DNA of 64,000 nt from Acidobacteriota bacterium (GTDB taxonomy: Bacteria > Acidobacteriota > Vicinamibacteria > Vicinamibacterales > UBA2999). The stretch is from assembly GCA_016192845.1 (NCBI GenBank), contig JACPTI010000098.1, positions 27,928-91,927 on the forward strand. Reading direction: 5' to 3'. The notes below the pieces were generated by a model. That model was not told the origin of the DNA and searched no databases. It worked only from the letters and a program-made list of their open reading frames with translations. The position numbers and the translations under genes were made by a program. Of this stretch, positions 22,649 through 33,540 are shown in pieces (position 1 is the stretch's first letter; each line of letters begins with the position of its first letter).

Positions 22649-23470
22649 TCAGACCCATCTCACCTCCCCTGCGGTCACGGCGATGACGCCGGCCGGCGTC
22701 CGCACCATGAGCGCGCCCGTGTCATCGATATTCTCCGCCACCCCTTCGATGGTGGAGCCGTCGGCGTCCCAGCGCACGCGGCGGCCGAGTGTCCGCGCCG
22801 CGCGGCGGCGCCAGGCCTCGATGACGGCGCCCGTCCGGCCGCCCTGCAGATCGCCGTACCGCCGCGCCAGCGCCGACAGACATTCGGCGAGCAGCAGCCC
22901 ACGATCCACCGCGCGGCCGAGCTCTTCTTCGAGGCTCGTGGCGCGGGCGGCGATGTCCGGCGGATACGGCGCGGGCATCACATTGATACCGAAGCCGAGG
23001 ACAACGTACTGGATACGATCCGGCGGGCCGACCGGGTCGGCCCCTGCACTTGCTTCCGCCAGTACCCCCGCCAGCTTGCGGTCGCCGACATACACGTCGT
23101 TCGGCCACTTGAGCCCGACGTCGAGACCTGTGGCCCCCTGAATGCCCTCGCCGACGGCGACGCCGGCGGCAATCGTCAGCGCCGGCACCGCGTGGCGCCC
23201 GGGTCTCAGCACGGTGGACACGTACAGTCCCGCACCCGCGGGCGACGCCCAGGGGCGTCCGTGCCGCCCCCGGCCGGCGGACTGGGCGTTGGCGGCGACG
23301 ACGCACCCCTCGCCCGCGCCACGCTCGGCGAGCGCTGCCGCCACGTCGTTGGTCGAGGGCACTTCCGGATACCACAGGATGTGGCGGCCAAACGCTCCGA
23401 GGCGGCCGGCGGCCCGCGCCAGCGGCTCGGCGAACTCTGCAGGAAGAGGCTGCGGGACGTTCGACGACAC
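22649..23470 (-). CDS. birA: Biotin--[acetyl-CoA-carboxylase] ligase
   Basis: Attaches biotin to the carboxyl carrier protein. The 273-residue protein lacks the N-terminal DNA-binding domain of E. coli BirA, so it is a ligase only. Key motifs are the substrate loop NAQSAGRGRHGRPWASPAGA, the catalytic KWPNDVYVGDRKLAGVL (with the lysine that contacts biotinyl-AMP), and GFGINVM. The C-terminal SH3-like part is RRVRWDADGSTIEGVAENID. The GTG start follows the nadC stop without a gap, so the two are co-transcribed. Confidence 0.94.
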   Translation of the reverse strand: MSSNVPQPLPAEFAEPLARAAGRLGAFGRHILWYPEVPSTNDVAAALAERGAGEGCVVAANAQSAGRGRHGRPWASPAGAGLYVSTVLRPGRHAVPALTIAAGVAVGEGIQGATGLDVGLKWPNDVYVGDRKLAGVLAEASAGADPVGPPDRIQYVVLGFGINVMPAPYPPDIAARATSLEEELGRAVDRGLLLAECLSALARRYGDLQGGRTGAVIEAWRRRAARTLGRRVRWDADGSTIEGVAENIDDTGALMVRTPAGVIAVTAGEVRWV

Positions 23471-24325
23471 CTACACCGGCTCGATCTCGAAACTGAGGTC
23501 CGCGGCGGGCGCCGAATGCGTGAGCGCGCCGATCGACACGTAGTCGGCGCCGGTCGCCGCCAGTTCCGGCATGCGCGCAAGCGTCACGCCCCCGGAGATC
23601 TCCGTCTTGGCCACGCCGCGGCACCGCTTCACTGCCTCGATGATGTCCGGCGTCGAGAGGTTGTCCAGCAGGATGATGTCGGCGCCGGCGCCGAGCGCCT
23701 CGTCGACGTCCTCGAGCCGCTGCGCTTCCACCTCGGTCGGCATCTCGCGGTTCGCCTTCCGCATACGCGTCACCGCCGCGGCCACGCCGCCGGCCAGCCG
23801 GATGTGGTTGTCCTTGATGAGAATCCCCTCGTCCAGGCCGCTGCGGTGGTTGGTGCCGCCGCCCACGCGCACCGCGTACTTCTCGAGCGTGCGCAAGAGC
23901 GGCGTCGTCTTGCGCGTGTCGAGAATGACAATGCGTCCGGCGGCCGCCTCGACGAACTGCCGCGTGAGCGTGGCGATGCCGGACAGCCGCTGCAGGAAGT
24001 TGAGCGCCGTGCGCTCGGCGGTCAGCATGGCGGCGGCGTAGCCGCGATACTCCGCCACCACCTCCAGCGGCTCGCACCAGTCGCCGTCCGCGCGGCGCGG
24101 GGTGACCGCCACGGCCGGATCCATCTGCCGGAAGGCTTCAGACGCCACGTCGAGGCCGGCGATCACGCAGCGCGACTTCGCCAGCAGCACTCCGCGCGCC
24201 TTCTGGTCGCGGTCGACGACGCCTTCTGTCGTGACGTCGCCCCAGCCGAAGTCTTCCGCCAGCGCGCGCCGGACGATCTCGCGGTAGAGCCCCGGATCGA
24301 GCGGCTCGAGCGGGGTCGCGGTCAT
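23471..24325 (-). CDS. nadC: Nicotinate-nucleotide diphosphorylase (carboxylating)
   Basis: Quinolinate phosphoribosyltransferase, converting quinolinate and PRPP to nicotinate mononucleotide in NAD synthesis. The 284-residue length is typical. Signatures: EDFGWGDVTTEGV, TALNFLQRLSGIATLT, ILDTRKTTPLLRTLEKYAV, VGGGTNHRSGLDEGILIKDN, and IILLDNLSTPDIIEAV. The ATG overlaps the valS stop by one base (TGATG) and the birA start follows the stop directly, making a valS-nadC-birA run. nadA and nadB are not in the window. Confidence 0.96.
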   Translation of the reverse strand: MTATPLEPLDPGLYREIVRRALAEDFGWGDVTTEGVVDRDQKARGVLLAKSRCVIAGLDVASEAFRQMDPAVAVTPRRADGDWCEPLEVVAEYRGYAAAMLTAERTALNFLQRLSGIATLTRQFVEAAAGRIVILDTRKTTPLLRTLEKYAVRVGGGTNHRSGLDEGILIKDNHIRLAGGVAAAVTRMRKANREMPTEVEAQRLEDVDEALGAGADIILLDNLSTPDIIEAVKRCRGVAKTEISGGVTLARMPELAATGADYVSIGALTHSAPAADLSFEIEPV

Positions 24326-26901
24326 CAGGCGGCGGGCTCCTCGGCGAACGTGAGCTTGACCTCCCCGACGTCGGCGAAGCTCAGCTCGCGGATGTGCGCC
24401 GCCGCCTGAACATCGTGCGCGGCCGGCCGGAGCGGCTCGAAGCGGAGCGGCAGCACCGCGCGCTCGATCACCGCCTTCACCGGCTTCTTCGCGAGCGCCT
24501 TGATGCGCCGCACCTCGGCCAGCGCCGCCTGGCTCTGCGCAAACACCTCCACGGCCGCGGCGTCGGCGCCCCCGGCCGGCGCCACCACTTCCTCCACCGT
24601 CGGCCACGCCGCGCAGTGGATGGATCCCGGACGCCACCACGACCACACTTCCTCGGTCACGAAGGGCAGAAACGGGGCGAAGAGCCGCAGCATCGCCGAC
24701 AGCGCCACCAGCATCGCGCTGTTGGCGGAGGCGGCGCCTTCCGGAGTCAGGTCGCCGTAGCGGCGCGCCTTGACCAGCTCGAGATAGTCGTCGCAGAAGG
24801 TCCAGAAGAAGCGCTCGGTCCGATCGAGCACGCGCGCGTACTCGTACGCCTCGAACTGGCCGGTCGCCTCCTGGACGAGCCGCGACAGGCTCGTCAGCAT
24901 GCCGCGATCCAGCGCTTCGAAGATCGGGCCGCGAGGTTCGGCCTGCATCAGCGCGAACCGCGCGGCATTGAGGATCTTGATCGCCAGGCGGCGGCCGACC
25001 TTCATCTGCCCCGGTTGTCGCGGATCGAAGATCGTGTCGGCGCCCGGCCCCGCGCTCGCAGCCCAGTACCGCACGCCGTCCGACCCGTGCTCCTCGAGCA
25101 GCCCCATGGGGGTGACGACGTTCCCTCTCGACTTCGACATCTTCTTGCGGTCGGGATCGGTGATGAAGCCCGAAATGGCCGCGTGCCCCCACGGCAGCGA
25201 TCCGTGCTCGAGATGCGCCCGCAGCACGGTCGAGAACAGCCACGTGCGGATGATGTCGTGCCCCTGGGGCCGCAGGTCCATCGGAAACACCCGGCCAAAG
25301 AGATCCTCGTCGTCCAGCCATCCGCTGATGATCTGCGGCGTCACCGACGAGGTCGCCCATGTGTCCATGATGTCGGGATCGCCGACGAAGCCGCCCGGCA
25401 CGCCGCGCTGATCCTCGCGATACCCGTCCGGTACGTCGGTGGAGGGATCGACCGGCAGCCGCGCCTCGTCTGGAACGAGCGGCCGGCCGTACTCGACGCT
25501 GCCGTCCTGCGCGACGGGGTACCACACCGGAAACGGCACGCCGAAGAACCGCTGCCGGCTGATGCACCAGTCGCCGACGAGGCCGTTCACCCAGTTCTCG
25601 AAGCGGTGCCGCATGTACTCCGGGTGCCACTCGATCTCGCGTCCCCGCGCGATCAGCTCGTCGCGGTACTCCATCGTCTTGATGAACCACTGGCGGCTCG
25701 TGATGATCTCCAGCGGACGCTCACCCTTCTCGTAGAACTTCACCGGATGGGTGATCGGCCGCGGCTCGCCCACGAGATCGCCCGACTCGCGCAGCAGCTC
25801 GACGATGCGGCCGCGCGCCTTGCCCACCGAGAGGCCCGCCAGCTGGTCGTACGCCTGCTGCGCCCGTGCGGGATCGCGCGATTCCCACTCCGGCGCACCC
25901 CACCGGATCGCCCGCAGCGTCCCGTTCGGCGCGATGACGGCGCGGACCGGCAGCCCCAGCTCGCGCCACCACGTCACGTCGGTCACGTCGCCGAAGGTGC
26001 AGATCATGGCGATGCCGGTCCCCTTCTCGGGGTCGGCGAGCGGGTGCGGGCGCACCGGCACGGCCGCGCCAAAGAGCGGTGTGACCGCCTCGGCGCCGAA
26101 CAGCGGCTTGTACCGCTCGTCGTCGGGATGGGCGACGAGCGCGACGCAGGCAGGAATCAGCTCGGGCCGCGTGGTCTCGATCTCGACGGCCGCCGCACCA
26201 GGTCGGTGAAACCGGATCCGGTGAAACGCGCCCGGCTGTTCCCGATCCTCGAGCTCGGCCTGCGCCACCGCGGTGCGGAAATCGACGTCCCATAGCGTCG
26301 GCGCCTCAACCTGATACGCGATCCCGCGTGCGAGCAGCCGCAGGAACGCGGCCTGCGAGACCCGCTGCGCCCGCCGGCCGATCGTCGCGTAGGTCATCGA
26401 CCAGTCGACCGAGAGGCCGAGGTGACGCCAGAGCCGCTCGAACGCCTCCTCGTCCTCGCGGGTCAGGCGTAAGCAGAGCTCCACGAAATTCGGCCGCGAT
26501 ACCGAGACCGGATGCCTGCCTGGCTTCTCGGGAGGCTGGAACGACGGGTCGTACGGCAGCGACGGATCGCAGCGCACGCCGTAGTAGTTCTGCACCCGCC
26601 GCTCGGTCGGCAGCCCGTTGTCGTCCCATCCCATCGGGTAGAACACCGCCCTGCCGCGCATGCGCTGAAAGCGCGCGACGACGTCGGTGTGGGTGTACGA
26701 GAAGACGTGGCCGACATGCAGTGAACCGCTGATCGTCGGCGGCGGCGTGTCGATGGAGTACACCTCGGCGCGCGGCCGCCCGCGATCGAACCGGTAGGTA
26801 CCCTCCTGCTCCCAGCGCGCGCTCCACTTGGCTTCGAGCCCCTCGAGCGCGGGCTTCTCCGGAAGCACGATCGGGTGCTGAAGATCGCCGACCTCAGGCA
26901 T
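24325..26901 (-). CDS. valS: Valyl-tRNA synthetase (long-insert, archaeal-like type)
   Basis: Charges tRNA-Val with valine. The 858-residue enzyme has the class-I HIGH variant HVGH at 62-65 (PPTISGSLHVGHVFSYTHTD), an editing domain (ETTRPELIPACVALVAHPDD), and KMSKS near 583 (DPDRKKMSKSRGNVVTPMG). The motif wording is that of the ValS type shared by archaea, actinobacteria and several other phyla, and it lacks the long C-terminal coiled coil of the E. coli form. The ATG at 26901 ([17 protein letters not shown]) is chosen over a TTG seven codons upstream; it overlaps the previous gene by eight bases. Confidence 0.95.
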   Translation of the reverse strand: MPEVGDLQHPIVLPEKPALEGLEAKWSARWEQEGTYRFDRGRPRAEVYSIDTPPPTISGSLHVGHVFSYTHTDVVARFQRMRGRAVFYPMGWDDNGLPTERRVQNYYGVRCDPSLPYDPSFQPPEKPGRHPVSVSRPNFVELCLRLTREDEEAFERLWRHLGLSVDWSMTYATIGRRAQRVSQAAFLRLLARGIAYQVEAPTLWDVDFRTAVAQAELEDREQPGAFHRIRFHRPGAAAVEIETTRPELIPACVALVAHPDDERYKPLFGAEAVTPLFGAAVPVRPHPLADPEKGTGIAMICTFGDVTDVTWWRELGLPVRAVIAPNGTLRAIRWGAPEWESRDPARAQQAYDQLAGLSVGKARGRIVELLRESGDLVGEPRPITHPVKFYEKGERPLEIITSRQWFIKTMEYRDELIARGREIEWHPEYMRHRFENWVNGLVGDWCISRQRFFGVPFPVWYPVAQDGSVEYGRPLVPDEARLPVDPSTDVPDGYREDQRGVPGGFVGDPDIMDTWATSSVTPQIISGWLDDEDLFGRVFPMDLRPQGHDIIRTWLFSTVLRAHLEHGSLPWGHAAISGFITDPDRKKMSKSRGNVVTPMGLLEEHGSDGVRYWAASAGPGADTIFDPRQPGQMKVGRRLAIKILNAARFALMQAEPRGPIFEALDRGMLTSLSRLVQEATGQFEAYEYARVLDRTERFFWTFCDDYLELVKARRYGDLTPEGAASANSAMLVALSAMLRLFAPFLPFVTEEVWSWWRPGSIHCAAWPTVEEVVAPAGGADAAAVEVFAQSQAALAEVRRIKALAKKPVKAVIERAVLPLRFEPLRPAAHDVQAAAHIRELSFADVGEVKLTFAEEPAA

Positions 26902-27358
26902 GCTTGTTTCGTATCCGCTCAATTTCCTCTCTCACCAGCCGTTCCGCCACCTCGGAGACGACGTCCGCCGCGACCGCGCGTGCGGCGTCTGGGCCGAGGC
27001 GCTCGATGATGCGGCGCGTCAATTCCTCCACCAGGGCGTCCGTGATGCGCGGTTCGGCGTCGCCCGTCACGAGCCGGACCGGCTGCGCGCCCGGCTCCCC
27101 TTGCTCGAGCGCCAGAATCGCCGCAAACGCCTCCGCGACCAGGCTCGGTGCGGGCGGCGCCCCGGCGGTTTCCGCGGCAGGCGGTTCTGCCTCGCCGCCG
27201 GGCGGCGAGGCAGGGCCGGCCGCGCGCGTCGTCAGCAGATGGTCGAGCCGTTCGAGTAACTCGTCCACTGAATCCGGCGTGCCCTGGGCGGAGTCGACGG
27301 GCTTGTCCTCAGCGGAGTCCACGGGCTTGTCCTCAGCGGAGTCGAAGGGATCGCTCAC
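26894..27358 (-). CDS. Small acidic helical protein of unknown function
   Basis: A 154-residue protein. Residues 2-25 are repeats (DSAEDKPV twice, then DSAQGTP) encoded by a 24-base tandem repeat at about 27285-27345. Then come [12 protein letters not shown], a Pro/Ala-rich linker, and a strongly helical C-terminus ([38 protein letters not shown]). The end loosely resembles the C-terminal helices of polar scaffold proteins of the PopZ/DUF2497 kind, but that is weak. The GTG start overlaps the stop of the B12-binding subunit (GTGA) and its 3' end overlaps valS, so it is part of one transcription unit. Confidence 0.6.
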   Translation of the reverse strand: MSDPFDSAEDKPVDSAEDKPVDSAQGTPDSVDELLERLDHLLTTRAAGPASPPGGEAEPPAAETAGAPPAPSLVAEAFAAILALEQGEPGAQPVRLVTGDAEPRITDALVEELTRRIIERLGPDAARAVAADVVSEVAERLVREEIERIRNKHA

Positions 27359-27765
27359 ACCGACTCCACGCGCAACCGGGCGTGCTTCCGGATGAAGTCG
27401 ACGATCTCCTGCATCGGCGTGCCCGGCAGGAAGATGCCCCGCACGCCGATCGCCTCGAGACGCGGAATGTCGACGTCGGGAATGATGCCGCCGACCACGA
27501 CGAGCACGTCGCGCAGCCCCTTCTCCTCGAGCAGCGCCATGACCGCCGGGCAGATGTGCATGTGCGCGCCGGACAGGATCGACAAGCCGATGACATCCGC
27601 ATCCTCCTGCAGCGCCGCCGCGACGATCTGCTCCGGCGTCTGGCGGAGCCCGGTGTAGATCACTTCCATGCCCGCGTCGCGGAGCGCGCGGGCGATGACC
27701 CTCGCGCCGCGGTCGTGGCCGTCGAGGCCCGGTTTGGCGATCACCACGCGGATTTTGTGAGCCAT
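27355..27765 (-). CDS. Acyl-CoA mutase small subunit (B12-binding)
   Basis: A 136-residue cobalamin-binding domain protein. The base-off/His-on motif DxHxxG is in [20 protein letters not shown], with the supporting loops [14 protein letters not shown] and [11 protein letters not shown]. It pairs with the large subunit at 27855-29531 to form a split B12-dependent mutase (methylmalonyl-, isobutyryl- or similar acyl-CoA). Start is the ATG at 27765; an in-frame GTG at 27774 belongs to the adjoining repeat. A 30-bp hairpin separates it from the large subunit. Confidence 0.9.
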   Translation of the reverse strand: MAHKIRVVIAKPGLDGHDRGARVIARALRDAGMEVIYTGLRQTPEQIVAAALQEDADVIGLSILSGAHMHICPAVMALLEEKGLRDVLVVVGGIIPDVDIPRLEAIGVRGIFLPGTPMQEIVDFIRKHARLRVESV

Positions 27766-27772
27766 GTAGTTC

Positions 27773-29531
<1,759 letters not shown>

Positions 29532-29537
29532 CGTTTC

Positions 29538-29543
29538 ATTCTA
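29538..29543 (-). promoter_or_regulatory. Candidate -10 box of the mutase operon (leaderless)
   Basis: TAGAAT on the minus strand ends six bases before the ATG at 29531, so transcription would start at or next to the start codon. No ribosome-binding site fits between. Confidence 0.45.
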
Positions 29544-29593
29544 GCCGGGTCCGACGCCTTCGCGCTTCGCGCCATGGCGAGTCTCGCGAAGTC

Positions 29594-29625
29594 TTGACGG
29601 AGGTGGAAAGGACACGGCCTACAAT
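29594..29625 (+). promoter_or_regulatory. Candidate promoter of gdhA
   Basis: TTGACG (29594-29599) and TACAAT (29620-29625), 20 bases apart, which is longer than the usual 17. The ATG lies 11 bases after the -10 box, so the leader is five bases or so. Confidence 0.5.
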
Positions 29626-29636
29626 AAGGGCGAGAC

Positions 29637-30887
29637 ATGGCTGAACACGGCAGCATCTTCCGGGCGATGCTCCAGGAATTCGACGAGGCGGCCCGGCTCC
29701 TCAACCTCGATCCCGGCATCTGGAAGATCCTCACGCACCCCAAGCGGCAGATCATCGTCTCGTGTCCCGTCCAGATGGACAACGGGGAGATCGAGGTGTT
29801 CACGGGCTACCGCGTGCAGTACAGCATCACGCTTGGGCCCGCGAAAGGGGGCATCCGGTACCACCCGGACGTGACGCTGGACGAGGTCACGGCACTCGCC
29901 GCCTGGATGACGTGGAAGTGTGCGGTCGCCCATATTCCGTTCGGCGGCGGCAAGGGCGGGGTCGTGTGCGACCCGACGCGCATGTCGCGCCGCGAGCTGG
30001 AGGCGCTCACGCGCCGCTATGTCGCGGAGATCGTCGACGCGATCGGCCCGGAGAAGGATGTGCCGGCGCCCGACGTCAATACCAACGATCAGGTGATGGC
30101 GTGGGTGATGGATACCTACAGCATGCACGTCGGCCACACGTCGACTGCCGTCGTGACCGGCAAGCCGCTCGAGCTGGGCGGCTCGGTGGGCCGGCGTGAA
30201 GCGACGGGACGTGGCGTCATGATCGCGACCCGGGAGGCGGCGCGGCACCTCGGCCGCGACCTCGCCGGCGCGTCGATCGCCATCCAGGGCTTCGGCAACG
30301 TCGGGTCGGTCTCCGCCGATCTCCTCGCGAAGGCCGGCGCGAAGATCGTCGGGATCACGGATCACAGGGGCGGCGCCTACCACGCCAGAGGCCTCGACAT
30401 CCCGAAGCTGCTCGAGCATGCGCAGGCGCACAAGACCGTGGACGGCTTCCCCGGCGGCGAGCCGCTCACCAACGAGCAGCTCTTCGCGCTCGACGTCGAC
30501 GTGCTGATTCCCGCCGCGCTCGAGAACCAGATCACCATCGAGAACGCCTCGACGATCAACGCGCGCATCGTGATCGAAGCCGCCAACGGCCCTGTCACGC
30601 CCGAAGCGAACAACATCCTCCACCAGCGCGGCGTCTTCGTCGTGCCCGACATCCTCGCCAATTCCGGCGGCGTCACCGTGTCGTATTTCGAATGGGTGCA
30701 GGACCGGTACGGCTACTTCTGGGACGAGAGCGACGTGAACGCGCGTCTCGAAAAAAAGATGTACGAGGCGTTTCACGACGTGCTGCAGACGTCGCTGAAG
30801 TACAAGGTCGACATGCGGACGGCGGCGTACATCGTCGCCATCTCGCGCGTCGGCACGGTCACGCAGCTGCGCGGCATGTACGCCTAG
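29637..30887 (+). CDS. gdhA: Glutamate dehydrogenase (Glu/Leu/Phe/Val dehydrogenase family)
   Basis: A 416-residue hexameric-type dehydrogenase interconverting glutamate with 2-oxoglutarate and ammonia. Substrate-binding parts are GPAKGGIRYHPDVTLDEV and MTWKCAVAHIPFGGGKGGV with the catalytic lysines, and VPAPDVNTNDQVMAW with the catalytic aspartate. The nucleotide fold opens with IQGFGNVGSVSADLLAKAG. The lysine in the K-G-G-I-R segment and the alanine-rich pocket fit glutamate rather than leucine. It is divergent from the mutase gene with 105 bases between, each with its own -10 box. Confidence 0.94.
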   Translation: MAEHGSIFRAMLQEFDEAARLLNLDPGIWKILTHPKRQIIVSCPVQMDNGEIEVFTGYRVQYSITLGPAKGGIRYHPDVTLDEVTALAAWMTWKCAVAHIPFGGGKGGVVCDPTRMSRRELEALTRRYVAEIVDAIGPEKDVPAPDVNTNDQVMAWVMDTYSMHVGHTSTAVVTGKPLELGGSVGRREATGRGVMIATREAARHLGRDLAGASIAIQGFGNVGSVSADLLAKAGAKIVGITDHRGGAYHARGLDIPKLLEHAQAHKTVDGFPGGEPLTNEQLFALDVDVLIPAALENQITIENASTINARIVIEAANGPVTPEANNILHQRGVFVVPDILANSGGVTVSYFEWVQDRYGYFWDESDVNARLEKKMYEAFHDVLQTSLKYKVDMRTAAYIVAISRVGTVTQLRGMYA

Positions 30888-30904
30888 CGGCGACTTAGCG
30901 GCGA

Positions 30905-31942
30905 CTAGAACGCGCCGAGTGCCTGCCGGGCCTGTTCGAGGCGCGTCCGCCAGTCTCCCGTCGCCGCGGGGATCAGGCGGTCGAGCGCCCGGGCATGGGC
31001 GATCCGCAGCGCGTCGGATGCTGATACCGTCACGTCGGGCGTGACGCCGCTGCCCTCCCAGCTGCGGCGCGTGATGGCCGCTTCTACCCTGCCGTTCGGA
31101 ACCGTGACCTCCAGCCACGCGTTCACGCGATAGGGCTGCCCGGCATTGGCCGCTCCAGCCGTCCGTTCGCCAATCACCTGCGCCCGTGCACGCTCCTGCA
31201 GCAGGTACGCAAAGCCCTCCCCTCCAGAAAACGTGCGTGCCGCCGTCAGCACGTACACGGGCCGGCGCGCGTCCCGCTCGGGCACGCCGGGCCGGGGCGT
31301 CGCATACGTCGTGCGTTCGCCGGACCGCGACACGATGTCGAACAACGGCGCGCCCGGCTCGTCAATCAGGTAGCCGGCCAGCAGCGCCACCGTTTCGGGC
31401 GACCCGCCGCCGTTCTCACGCATGTCGATGATGAGCGCATCCGCGCGGCGCAGGAGGCGCATCGCCTCTCCGACGGCATCACGCGCCTCCTCCAGGCGCC
31501 AAAATACCGTGAGATTGAGGTATCCGACGTTTCCGGGCAGTACTTCCACACGCTGCACGCCGCCGTTGGTGCGGCGAACGGCCTCCTCACGGGCGCTCGT
31601 GTCCGTCGCCTGGACCGGGAGCGGGCGAGCCGTGGCCACCCACAGATGCCTGTCCTGTGACTCGGAGAGCAGATCGCGATTCAGCTGTGCCGCGAGCGTG
31701 TCAGGCGACGCTGCGGCCGTGTACGCCCCTTCCTGCAGCCGTTGCCGCAGCACACTGGCGATGCGCGCGGCGGCGGCGGCATCTACATACTCGCGCTCGA
31801 CGATCGCCGCGATCTCGGCGACCGCCCTGCGGATGACGCCGACGCTGAGAGCGACCGAAGAAGCGGCACTCCCCTGAGCGAACAACAACGTCCCCGTGTG
31901 CCACCACACGAGCATCAGCCAGACGAGTGACCTCCCACGCAT
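30905..31942 (-). CDS. Secreted S41-family (C-terminal processing-like) peptidase
   Basis: A 345-residue exported protein (signal peptide MRGRSLVWLMLVWWHTGTLL, cleaved after FAQ). It has an N-terminal helical dimerisation region (VIRRAVAEIAAIVEREYVDA) and the S41 core: VGYLNLTVFWRLEEARDAV, ALIIDMRENGGGSPETVALL, and the nucleophile in TAARTFSGGEGFAYLLQ, followed by VIGERTAGAANAGQPYRV. No PDZ domain is present, as in interphotoreceptor-retinoid-binding-like members. AGGATC precedes the ATG. Convergent with gdhA, 17 bases apart. Its substrate is unknown. Confidence 0.9.
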   Translation of the reverse strand: MRGRSLVWLMLVWWHTGTLLFAQGSAASSVALSVGVIRRAVAEIAAIVEREYVDAAAAARIASVLRQRLQEGAYTAAASPDTLAAQLNRDLLSESQDRHLWVATARPLPVQATDTSAREEAVRRTNGGVQRVEVLPGNVGYLNLTVFWRLEEARDAVGEAMRLLRRADALIIDMRENGGGSPETVALLAGYLIDEPGAPLFDIVSRSGERTTYATPRPGVPERDARRPVYVLTAARTFSGGEGFAYLLQERARAQVIGERTAGAANAGQPYRVNAWLEVTVPNGRVEAAITRRSWEGSGVTPDVTVSASDALRIAHARALDRLIPAATGDWRTRLEQARQALGAF

Positions 31943-32040
31943 GTGATCCTCGTTTCGACCCACGAAGCCCCCGTTTGTGACGGCGCGCGAGGGAGGAATC
32001 AGATCCGGGGCCGGATTGTGAGCCGCTCTGGACGCCGCCG

Positions 32041-33378
32041 TCAACCTTTCGGCACCGTCACCCGTCCGCGGTCGTTCGTCACGAAAAGCAGCGCGCCGGC
32101 GGCCAGCGCCGCCCCCCCGCCGAGCAACTGCGCCGTGGTCGCCCCGGCGAGAATCGCCAGAGACACGACAATGGCGAGCAGCGGGATTATCGGCCCGCCG
32201 GGCAGGACGAACGGGACGGGACCGATCCCGGCAACGCGCGCGTAACGCAGCCGAAGCGCCGCCGCGCACGTGCCGGTGTAGATCACGAGCCGCGCGACCC
32301 CGCTCGCCAGCGCGAGCACCACGAACGATCCCGACAGCGCGAGCGCGAGGATCACGCCCGTCATGCACAGAATGGCGTTCGACGGCGTGCGGTACCGCGG
32401 ATGGATCTTCGTGAGGAACCGCGGCAGCTCCCCGTTCTCCGCCAGCGCAAAGAGCATGCGCGAGCCGGTCAGCACCGACCCGAAGCTGTTGCCCGCCATC
32501 GACACCACGGAGCCCGCGCTGATGAGGAGCGCGCCGGCCGCCCCCATGACCACCGCCGACGCGTCAGCGAGCGGCGTGCTCGAGGCCGCCAGCTCCGGCA
32601 ACGCGCCCATGGCGACCAGGTGCGCCAATGTCATCACCGCGGTCACGGCGGCAATCGTCGCGACGAACGCAAACGGGACGTGCCGCCGCGGGTCGGTCGC
32701 TTCGCCGGCCGGCACCCCGATGACGTCATAGCCGCCGAACGCGAACACGAGCAGCAGCGCAGCCGCCGACGCCTGACCGAGCGACACGGGACCGGATGGC
32801 GCAACCGCGTCGAGGTCGATGAACCACACGCCGATCGCAATGAAGAGGCCGAGTGGCAGGAGCTTGGCGATCGTGAGCAGATTGACCACGAAGGCGCTCG
32901 GGCGGATGCCGAGCAGATTGATCCCTCCGATGACGAGCGTGACGCCGGCAATCACGGCGGCGCGCCCGGCCCCACCCGTCAGGACCGGCCAGTAGAACCC
33001 AAGCGCAAGCGCGATCCCGTTGGCAATCCCCGCCTGGCTCGTGATGCGGGCGACCCACTGCATCCATCCGATTTCGAACGCCACGAATCGACCGAAGGCC
33101 GCGCGTGCGTACAGGTAGGGACCGCCTGTCTGCTCGAACTGGCTCCCCAGCTCCGCAAAGCAGAGCGCGACGAGGAGCGATGCCAGGCCGACCGCCAGGA
33201 ACGCGATCGGGCCCCAGGTCCCGACCTGCGCCGCCACCTCCGACGGCAGGAGGAAGATGGCGCTCCCGATAACCTGATTGATGCCGATGGCAGTGAGGTC
33301 CCACTTGCCGAGGGCGCGGCGCAGCGTCGGCGCCCGCGCAGCCGCGACGGCCGATGCGCCAACCGTCGTTTCGGGCAT
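32041..33378 (-). CDS. APC-superfamily amino acid permease
   Basis: A 445-residue membrane transporter with about twelve hydrophobic helices. The first helix carries the family motif (LTAIGINQVIGSAIFLLPSE), where the unwound GSAIF region binds the substrate's carboxylate and amino group. Other markers are FAELGSQFEQTGGPYLYARA and FGGYDVIGVPAGEATDPRRH. It should import amino acids or related amines by proton or sodium coupling; specificity is not predictable. It lies downstream of the VWA gene, separated by strong palindromes, so it probably has its own promoter. Confidence 0.9.
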   Translation of the reverse strand: MPETTVGASAVAAARAPTLRRALGKWDLTAIGINQVIGSAIFLLPSEVAAQVGTWGPIAFLAVGLASLLVALCFAELGSQFEQTGGPYLYARAAFGRFVAFEIGWMQWVARITSQAGIANGIALALGFYWPVLTGGAGRAAVIAGVTLVIGGINLLGIRPSAFVVNLLTIAKLLPLGLFIAIGVWFIDLDAVAPSGPVSLGQASAAALLLVFAFGGYDVIGVPAGEATDPRRHVPFAFVATIAAVTAVMTLAHLVAMGALPELAASSTPLADASAVVMGAAGALLISAGSVVSMAGNSFGSVLTGSRMLFALAENGELPRFLTKIHPRYRTPSNAILCMTGVILALALSGSFVVLALASGVARLVIYTGTCAAALRLRYARVAGIGPVPFVLPGGPIIPLLAIVVSLAILAGATTAQLLGGGAALAAGALLFVTNDRGRVTVPKG

Positions 33379-33446
33379 GTCAGGCTCTCGCGAGCAGCGC
33401 CGTGAAGGGACTCTTCGAATGCTGAGAAATTCACTCGGAACGCTGT

Positions 33447-33531
33447 GGCGCGGACCTTGTCAGGTCCGCGCCGGGCGAGCCCGACCCCGGGGCCCCATCG
33501 CGCCTGCGCGATGGGGTGGCGTGGCTCGCCC
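33447..33531. repeat. Nested palindromes between the VWA gene and the permease gene
   Basis: Three perfect hairpins: GGCGCGGACCT/AGGTCCGCGCC (33447-33472, four-base loop), CCCCATCGCGC/GCGCGATGGGG (33493-33516, two-base loop), and outside the latter GGGCGAGCC/GGCTCGCCC (33473-33481 with 33523-33531). The middle one belongs to the same GC-rich palindrome family as 20239 and 35577. A terminator role for the VWA gene is plausible, though no U tract is present. Confidence 0.85.
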
Positions 33532-33540
33532 CACGTGGCG